This document shows, one piece after another, positions 57,001 through 64,000 of a stretch of DNA of 64,000 bases. Origin of the DNA: Nematostella vectensis (lineage: Eukaryota; Cnidaria; Anthozoa; Actiniaria; Edwardsiidae); assembly GCF_932526225.1 (NCBI RefSeq), contig NC_064036.1:16760953-16824952 (forward strand), given 5' to 3'. Within the stretch, counting starts at the first letter, position 1. Each line of letters starts with the position of its first letter. The notes below the pieces were generated by a model. The model saw only the letters and a program-made list of their open reading frames with translations, made no database searches and was not told the DNA's origin. Both the position numbers and the translations under genes were made by a program.

Positions 57001-60000
57001 TCGAGTTGGTGCGAGACAGAGCGAGACAGATTCATTTCAAGTATAAATTTCATGTAACTTTCTGTCTGTCCCAGCATAATTCCCGAGTCAGTATCGCAAC
57101 GAAGGTCGTAGTACAGGAAAATGGTGCAGAATTTATGCTGAATTGTTCAAATTCATAGTAGGGTTATGAAATTTGGCAGGGTGATAGATCTTTGCACCAC
57201 AAGTAATTCTAGATAGGATGCCACGCCCAAAAACAAGTACTTCCAGTTTTATAGGGGTGAAATTGATTATCACAAAAATGAAGGAAACATACACTTAATG
57301 GTAATGTACTGGCCCAAACTTTCTCATGTAGATAAAGGCTAATATATTTCATATTACCGTTACAAGGGCAACGCCCTCACAACGATACTTCAAGTCTTAT
57401 TGAGATGCAATTACTACGATAAAAATAAATATAAAACACACTAAATATGCTAGTTAATCATTTTACTCTTGTATATGGATCAAAAACTGTTCATGGCATA
57501 GATGTTAATCCATATACAAGAGTAAAATCATTAACTAGCATATTTAGTGAGTTTTATATTCATTTTTATCATAGTAATTGCACCTCTATAACACTGGAAG
57601 TATTGCTGAAAGGGCGTTAGCCCTTAGTTATTAGCCCTTTTTGGGGTATCAATTAAAGACTCCGAAATTCGGACTATTTTTGGGTATCCATTAAAGACTC
57701 CTAAATTCGGACTCTATTTTGGGAATCTATAAAAGACTCCGAAATTCAGACTCTTTGGGGTATCCATTAAAGACTCAGAAATTCAGACTCTTTTTTGGGG
57801 TATCCATTAAAGACTCCGAAATTCGGACTCTTTTTGGGGGATCCATAAAAGACTCCGAAATTCAGACTCTTTTTTGGGGTATCCATAAAAGACTCCGAAA
57901 TTCAGACTCTTTTTTGGGGTATCCATAAAAGACTCCGAAATTCAGACTCTTTTCAGGGTAGTTATAAAAGACTCAGAAATTCGGGCTCTGTTGGTTTTTT
58001 TGTCCTCCCTTTCAGATCAGCGATAAAACACTTATTCTTTCTGAGGGTTTAGAAATTGCCGTTGCAACAAGTAGGGATAGGACAGAGCCTCTTCTTCACG
58101 CCGTTGAAAAACTTGACTCTACCCGAACTAGTTTTTTTTTCGAGTAAAACCCTACAGACAACCCTGATTTTTTCATATTTTCTGGGCTTTTGGAAACCAA
58201 AAATTAGTTTGGAACACGTTCTACGCGAAAATGGTCAAACTTGATTGGTCTGCAAGCATTTGCAAGAATTTTGGTTTTGCGGTAGTCCTGTGGTGTACAA
58301 GGAACGCCTGCAAAAGGCTCATTGATTATTTAGATCGAAAAAAAGAGTTAATAAAGATAGCGATAGTCACGGAGCGATCGTTACACGAGCAGTTCGGGCG
58401 GCGAAGTTTAAGCAATGGCTGGTGAGCATCGTCGAAGAAACAAAGGTCCAAGATGCCACCACTGTCATCGATTTGGCCACATCAAAAGAGATTGCCGAGA
58501 ACTCGTATCGGCAAAGGCGGAAATTATATGGCTTCAAAGTTATTGGGATGGGTTGCACCCTGTATTACCGCTTAATGTAATAACTGTGATAACTAACTAA
58601 TTGAATACAAACGCTTAATTTAATTAAATTCGCCGCTTAATGTAATAATAACTTACAGGCGTTAGTATAACATTAGCGTTAGTATTACATTAAGTGGCAG
58701 TTATTACATTAAGCGGTGATACACACCCGCCCCATGTGCCCCACCCCTTGCTACGACACTGTACATTTACCCTGGTTTCACGCTACTATACCCTACCCTG
58801 TGTGTCGTCGTTAAGCACGTTGATGGTGATGTTAGCATTTTTCAGGGAAATAATCGGATCGGTGACACTTATAGTCAGGTAGAACGTCTTGTTTTCCTCA
58901 AGGCGCGAGTCGTCTATAATGTGCACCATGACGTCGAAAGTGGAAATTGACGGAGGGATGTTGATGGTGGTTTGCAGCGGTTGAAAGTCCACCCCTGATA
59001 CAGCTGTTCCGCTTACTGCTTGAACACTGCGAATAAAAGTAGGTAAATACTTTGGTAAATGTTTATTCAAGGAGGATCTAGGGGTTCTTGTCCTGTTTTT
59101 TTTTTCGGCACAACAAAAGCTTTACTTCTGAATCGGTGTCGTGTTTGTGCCGTGCAGTACGACTTGCGCAGCCGTGCTTTGCGCTGTGAATGATTTCAGA
59201 CGTAGAACCATCCCTGTACCCAATCCAAATAACTATATACGCACATACATATACGCATATACTCGCGGCGTATGAGTCGGTAGTGAGTTGAGTCTACTTT
59301 TTAAATACTGGGGATTGTGATTTTCGTGTTATTTCGCGTTATTTTTGAGTGTTAATTCGTGTCTTGTAAAGTTAAAAATTTCCAAAAATCCGAGAAAACT
59401 TCGGTAATGGGTAAAGAAAGAAAAAAAAGGAAAAGTGTCAACTCCTGAAGACACAATTCTGAGCTCTTTTTTCAAAACAACACCGCGCTTTTACTTTCAA
59501 CATACTAACTATGCTTTCAACAATCGAGCCTGGCATGTTTGGCACGCTCTCCGGACGAGCACGCTATCTCCATGGCAACATCAATCAATGAACAATACAT
59601 AACAAAAAGAAAATTGGAACATCGAAAAAATTGCTTGTCTACATTTTAGATCCTCTTTTTCCTCGGGATTGCTGATTTTTTTAAAAGCGCTGCTGTCAGC
59701 GATTGTTTTTAGAATATCGTTTTTAATATTTTTTGCACATTCATTTATCTTTACAAGGTGACGGGTCCTTATCTTTAACGTTAAAATGTCAAATTTTATG
59801 TCTTTGATCGCCAATATTTTTTTGTAGCATACCTCACATTGATTGGTAGCTTCGTGGAACCAGTGTTTTCGATCGTCACGTTTATACTCCCAACGCTCTC
59901 GTTCAAGAACCTAACAACGTCGCCTTGGAAACCTATCACCGCTGGAACAAAAGGATACCACATTATCGTCTTTTGTGATATTTTAACCAAAAGAAGACTC

Positions 60001-63000
60001 ACAGGCTAATCACAGTCTTTTTTAAAGTAAAAAAAAAAAACAAACACAAAAAACAAACAAAACAAAAAAACAACTCGATATTATTCTGATATTGCGCTGT
60101 AAAGCATTCATTCATAAAAAAGGATGAATCATATAAATGAATCTAGACTATAGAAATACCTACAAGCAAAGATTTATCCTTCATTTGCCAAATTTAATAA
60201 AAGTAACCAATGGAAAATAAACAATTTTTTCCAATCACGGATTGTGCTAGGATGAGAAAAGGGCCGGTGTAAAAGACTCTATTAAGACTTTGATATGAAA
60301 CCAGCGCCCTTCATAAAAATCCCTAACAATAGTTACATACGAAATTCATTAATTATCTCACACCTCTGGTGTCGTCATTAAGTATGTGAAAGGTGATGTT
60401 AGTAGTTCCCTTGGAAACCGCCGGGTCAGTGATGTTCAAGGTTAGGTAGAACGTCTTGTTAGGCTCAACGACAAAGTCATCTGTTATGTAGACTGTGACG
60501 TTATAAGTGGAGACTGAGGGGGGGATGTTGATGGTGGTTTGTAAGGGTTCAAAGTCCACCCCGGATACAGCTGTTCCGCTAACTGCTTGAACACTGCGAA
60601 TAAAAGTATGTAAATACTTTGGTAAATGTTTATTCAAGGCGGATCTAGGGGTTCTTGTCCCGTTTTTTTTTTTGGCACAACAAAAGTTTGACGTCTGAAT
60701 CGGTGTCGTGTTTTTGCCGTGCAGTACGACTTGCGCAGCCGTGCTTTGCGCTGTGAATGATTTCAGACGTAGAACCATCCCTGTACCCAATCCAAATAAC
60801 TATATACGGTATAGGACTTAAACTGCGCAGAATCGCGGCGTATGAGTCGGTAGTGAGTTGAGTCTATTTTCTAAATACTGGGGATTGTAATTTTCGTGTT
60901 ATATATTATGAGTGTTAATTCGTGTATTGTAAAGTTAAAATTTTCCAAAAATCCGAGAAAACTTCGGTAATGGGTAAAGAAAGAAAAAAAGGAAAAGTGT
61001 CAACTCCTGAAGACACAATTCTGAGCTCTTCTTTCAACACAACACCGAGCTTTTACTTTCAACATACTAACTATGCTTTCAACAATCGAGCCTGGCATGT
61101 TTGGCACGCTCTCCGGACGAGCACGCTATCGCCATGGCAACATCAATCAATGAAAAAAACATAACAAAAAGAAAATTGGAACATCGAAAAAATTGCTTGT
61201 CTACATTTTGGATCCTCTTTTTCCTCGGGATTGCTGAATTTTTTAAAAGCGCTGCTGTCAGCAATTGTTTTTAGAATATCGTTTTTAATATTTTTTGCAC
61301 ATTCATTTATCTTTACAAGGTGATGGGTCCTTTTCTTTAACGTTAAAATGTCAAATTTTATTTCTTTGATCGCCAATGTTTTTTTGTAGCATACCTCACA
61401 TTGATTGGTAGCTTCGTGGAACCAGTGTTTTCGATCGTCACGTTTATACTCCCAACGCTCTCGTTCAAGAACCTAACAACGTCGCCTTGGAAACCTATCA
61501 CCGCTGGAACAAAAGGATACCACATTATCGTCTTTCATGATATTTTAACCAAAAGAAGACTCACAGGCTAATCACAGTCTTTTTTAAAGTAAAAAAAAAA
61601 AACAAACACAAAAAACAAACAAAACAAAAAAACAACTCGATATTATTCTGATATTGCGCTGTAAAGCATTCATTCATAAAAAAGGATGAATCATATAAAT
61701 GAATCTAGACTATAGAAATACCTACAAGCAAAGATTTATCCTTCATTTGCCAAATTTAATAAAAGTAACCAATGGAAAATAAACAATTTTTTCCAATCAC
61801 GGATTGTGCTAGGATGAGAAAAGGGCCGGTGTAAAAGACTCTATTAAGACTTTGATATGAAACCAGCGCCCTTCATAAAAATCCCTAACAATAGTTACAT
61901 ACGAAATTCATTAATTATCTCACACCTCTGGTGTCGTCATTAAGTATGTGAAAGGTGATGTTAGTAGTTCCCTTGGAAACCGCCGGGTCAGTGATGTTCA
62001 AGGTTAGGTAGAACGTCTTGTTAGGCTCAACGACAAAGTCATCTGTTATGTAGACTGTGACGTTATAAGTGGAGACTGAGGGGGGGATGTTGATGGTGGT
62101 TTGTAAGGGTTCAAAGTCCACCCCGGATACAGCTGTTCCGCTAACTGCTTGAACACTGCGAATAAAAGTATGTAAATACTTTGGTAAATGTTTATTCAAG
62201 GCGGATCTAGGGGTTCTTGTCCCGTTTTTTTTTTCGGCACAACAAAAGTTTGACGTCTGAATCGGTGTCGTGTTTTTGCCGTGCAGTACGACATGCGCAG
62301 CCGTGCTTTGCGCTGTGAATGATTTCAGACGTAGAACCATCCCTGTACCCAATCCAAATAACTATATACGGTACAGGACTTAAACTGCGCAGAATCGCGG
62401 CGTATGAGTCGGTAGTGAGTTGAGTCTATTTTCTAAATACTGGGGATTGTAATTTTCGTGTTATATATTATGAGTGTTAATTCGTGTATTGTAAAGTTAA
62501 AATTTTCCAAAAATCCGAGAAAACTTCGGTAATGGGTAAAGAAAGAAAAAAAAGGAAAAGTGTCAACTCCTGAAGACACAATTCTGAGCTCTTCTTTCAA
62601 CACAACACCGAGTGTTTACTTTCAACATACTAACTATGCTTTCAATAATTGAGCCTGGCATGTTTGGCACGCTCTCCGGACGAGCACGCTATCTCCATGG
62701 CAACATCAATCAATGAACAATACATAACAAAAAGAAAATTGGAACATCGAAAAAATTGCTTGTCTACATTTTGGATCCTCTTTTTCCTCGGGATTGCTGA
62801 ATTTTTTAAAAGCGCTGCTGTCAGCAATTGTTTTTAGAATATCGTTTTTAATATTTTTTGCACATTCATTTATCTTTACAAGGTGATGGGTCCTTTTCTT
62901 TAACGTTAAAATGTCAAATTTTATTTCTTTGATCGCCAATGTTTTTTTGTAGCATACCTCACATTGATTGGTAGCTTCGTGGAACCAGTGTTTTCGATCG

Positions 63001-64000
63001 TCACGTTTATACTCCCAACGCTCTCGTTCAAGAACCTAACAACGTCGCCTTGGAAACCTATCACCGCTGGAACAAAAGGATACCACATTATCGTCTTTCA
63101 TGATATTGTAACCAAAAGAAGACTCACAGGCTAATCACAGTCGTTTTTAAAGTAAAAAAAAAAACAAAAACAAAAAAGAAACAAAACAAAAAACAACTCG
63201 ATATTATTCTGATATTGCGCTGTAAAGCATTCATTCATAAAAAAGGATGAATCATATAAATGAATCTAGACTATAGAAATACCTACAAGCAAAGATTTAT
63301 CCTTCATTTGCCAAATTTAATAAAAGTAACCAATGGAAAATAAACAATTTTTTCCATTCACGGATTGTGCTAGGATGAGAAAAGGGCCGGTGTAAAAGAC
63401 TCTATTAAGACTTTGATATGAAACCAGCGCCCTTCATAAAAATCCCTAACAATAGTTACATACGAAATTCATTATCTCACACCTCTGGTGTCGTCATTAA
63501 GTATGTGAAAGGTGATTTTAGTAGTTCCCTTGGAAACCGCCGGGTAAGTGATGTTCAAGGTTAAGTAGAACGTCTTGTTAGGCTCAACGACAAAGTCATC
63601 TGTTATGTAGACTGTGACGTTATAAGTGGAGACTGAGGGGGGGATGTTGATGGTGGTTTGTAAGGGTTCAAAGTCCACCCCGGATACAGCTGTTCCGCTA
63701 ACTGCTTGAACACTGCGAATAAAAGTATGTAAATACTTTGGTAAATGTTTTTTCAAGGCGGATCTAGGGGTTCTTGTCCCGTTTTTTTTTTTCGGCACAA
63801 CAAAAGTTTGACGTCTGAATCGGTGTCGTGTTTTTGCAGTGCAGTACGACTTGCGCAGCCGTGCTTTGCGCTGTGAATGATTTCAGACGTGGAACCATCC
63901 CTGTACCCAATCCAAATAACTATATACGGTACAGGACTTAAACTGCGCAGAATTGCGGCGTATGAGTCGGTAGTGAGTTGAGTCTATTTTCTAAATACTG
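50872..64000 (-). CDS. Calx-beta repeat membrane protein, 3' part (17 exons in window)
   Basis: Each Calx-beta domain is split over two exons, an N-half (106 or 109 nt) and a C-half (227-251 nt). Exons (minus): 63712-63483, 63066-62958, 62155-61926, 61503-61395, 60593-60364, 59941-59833, 59026-58797, 56615-56507, 56035-55809, 55295-55187, 54899-54670, 54326-54221, 53481-53255, 52605-52500, 51690-51440, 51258-51223, 50981-50872. All phases match; after one base completing the first codon they give 918 codons plus TGA. The window holds seven complete domains and one partial. Typical pieces are VSGTAVSGVDF, DDFVVEPNKTFYL and NDDT. The end is a short charged linker (EEALKAKQQKEK), one transmembrane helix and a tail of only CLCR, so the domains face outwards. 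Calx-beta domains often bind calcium and mediate adhesion; the exact role here is unknown. The gene continues past the right edge. Confidence 0.93.
50985..51014 (-). promoter_or_regulatory. 30-base polypyrimidine (T) tract before the last exon
   Basis: A run of 30 A on the plus strand is a pure T tract on the gene strand, ending at CAG before the transmembrane exon (acceptor AG 50983-50982). Confidence 0.7.
51691..52000 (-). repeat. 32-bp minisatellite made of 3' splice sites
   Basis: About nine copies with period 32 bp directly upstream (in gene sense) of the exon at 51690-51440. On the minus strand the true acceptor is TTGTCTTCCGTCCCAG|G, and each unit repeats TATCTGTCTCCCGTCCCAGG with ATTCACACT between. 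The Calx-beta exon is therefore preceded by a ladder of acceptor-like sites. Confidence 0.88.
52010..52260. mobile_element. Foldback MITE, about 110-bp arms, TA flanks
   Basis: A near-perfect hairpin: both ends carry CCTACTAGTAGGCGTTTG in inverted orientation, arms run about 110 bp and the loop is about 30 bp. It is flanked by TA on each side (52008-52009, 52261-52262), consistent with a Tc1/mariner-type target. It is inserted at the edge of the 32-bp array in an intron of the Calx-beta gene. Confidence 0.88.
52325..52465. repeat. GAT/GTT-rich simple sequence
   Basis: Degenerate GATGAT/GTTGTT trinucleotide tract next to the exon at 52605-52500. It gives spurious methionine-rich frames. Confidence 0.85.
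52745..53216. mobile_element. MITE-like element, about 42-bp TIRs
   Basis: The left end GCGCCCGTTTCTCAAAACAC, followed by CCGAGAAATCTCGGGCCCG, is mirrored at the right end with few changes. The element is 472 bp and fills most of one Calx-beta intron. Interior AT-rich, with one extra CCCGAGA-type motif. No coding capacity. Confidence 0.82.
53670..54020 (-). repeat. 31-33-bp minisatellite in a Calx-beta intron
   Basis: About 11 copies of GGAGGTACTTGGATATTTG with TATGATAGAAGA (plus strand), with small length changes. It does not overlap a splice site, unlike the other intronic arrays here. Confidence 0.92.
54985..55250 (-). repeat. 107-bp duplication of an exon end plus its donor
   Basis: About 2.5 tandem copies with period 107 bp. 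On the minus strand the exon 55295-55187 ends ATTGAGATAAC|GTAAGCTTTTAGG, and a second copy in the intron carries ATTAAGATAAC|GTAAGCTTTTAGG (donor at about 55079). A third, partial copy follows. Each repeat holds about 60 exon bases plus about 45 intron bases. Confidence 0.9.
56055..56250. repeat. GATGAT/GATAAT-rich simple sequence
   Basis: Degenerate trinucleotide tract just upstream of the exon at 56035-55809, in a Calx-beta intron; no coding value. Confidence 0.8.
57364..57625. mobile_element. Foldback element, about 115-bp arms
   Basis: Long imperfect palindrome: arms of about 115 bp share CACTAAATATGCTAGTTAAT and TTTTACTCTTGTATATGGAT around a loop of about 30 bases, and both ends are based on AAGGGC...GCCCT. 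It lies in a 2.2-kb Calx-beta intron. Confidence 0.85.
57640..57995. repeat. 40-bp minisatellite
   Basis: About nine copies of GGGGTATCCATAAAAGACTC with CGAAATTCAGACTCTTTTTT, in the 2.2-kb Calx-beta intron. Confidence 0.92.
58415..58600 (+). pseudogene. Retroelement gag zinc-knuckle fragment
   Basis: A 61-codon frame contains RCHHCHRFGHIKRDCREL, a C-x2-C-x4-H-x4-C zinc knuckle preceded by basic residues, as in the gag part of Copia-type retrotransposons. A stop lies two codons before the ATG and no protease, integrase or reverse transcriptase follows, so this is a relic within a Calx-beta intron on the opposite strand. Confidence 0.5.
58567..58717. mobile_element. Small MITE-like element, 20-bp TIRs
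   Basis: Ends ACCGCTTAATGTAATAACTG and its inverse bracket about 150 bp. Internal copies of CGCTTAATGTAATAA and its inverse suggest nested or repeated ends. It overlaps the end of the gag-like relic. Confidence 0.6.
58797..64000 (-). repeat. Tandem amplification of a Calx-beta exon pair (about 1.56-kb units)
   Basis: Each unit spans one C-half exon, an intron of about 850 bp, one N-half exon and an intron of about 420 bp. N-half exons at 59941, 61503 and 63066 are identical; C-half exons at 60593 and 62155 are identical and the one at 63712 differs at three bases. Intron sequences, including A-rich tracts and an ATGAATCATATAAATGAATC stretch, are almost unchanged between units. The oldest unit (C-half 59026-58797) matches the others at the exon start and in the intron but diverges in its 3' half. 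Confidence 0.95.

Noticed and set aside
61079-62939. Repeated minus frames within the 1.56-kb units (for example 61143-61376 and 62706-62939)
   Set aside because: They lie in introns between phase-matched Calx-beta exons and are repeated only because the whole unit is duplicated.

Overview
The window looks like metazoan nuclear DNA, most likely from a cnidarian (sea anemone or coral). The reasons are intron-rich genes with GT/AG junctions, a CYP46-like P450, a PA14-plus-CHGN Golgi glycosyltransferase, a Calx-beta membrane protein, a CR1/L2-type LINE, many small inverted-repeat elements and long minisatellites. The organism is inferred from gene content only; no database was searched.

Three genes can be read, all on the minus strand. 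(1) A complete 4-exon CYP46-like cytochrome P450 at 6580-9439 (502 aa). (2) A 21-exon type II Golgi glycosyltransferase of B4GALNT3/4 type at 12910-41306, which I assembled by matching exon phases (1920 nt, 639 aa). (3) The 3' part of a cell-surface protein with repeated Calx-beta domains at 50872-64000 (918 codons in the window, ending in a transmembrane helix and a very short tail). A 5'-truncated LINE, a Mutator-like transposon with 11-bp target duplications, about seven MITE-like elements and a P450 pseudogene account for most of the rest.

The most striking feature is where the tandem repeats sit. In the glycosyltransferase gene four arrays start exactly at the 5' splice site of an exon, and each unit contains the end of that exon plus its GT donor: 34 bp at exon 2 (about 7.8 kb), 43 bp at exon 14 (about 2.6 kb plus an inserted LINE), 19 bp at exon 18 and 34 bp at exon 20. 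A fifth array (61 bp) sits on the acceptor of exon 4. The neighbouring Calx-beta gene shows the same in miniature: a 107-bp donor duplication and a 32-bp acceptor array. I call these splice-site-seeded minisatellites; the recurrence in two adjacent genes suggests one local process.

The left part (1 to about 11.8 kb) and the segment 27.35-38.75 kb form a mirror-image duplication: the 34-bp array, the P450 and a third segment recur in reverse order. The P450 is intact only on the left and is a pseudogene on the right, inside glycosyltransferase intron 4. The glycosyltransferase exons are intact on the right and lost or relic on the left. At the right edge, a Calx-beta exon pair with its introns is amplified in about 1.56-kb tandem units that are nearly identical.
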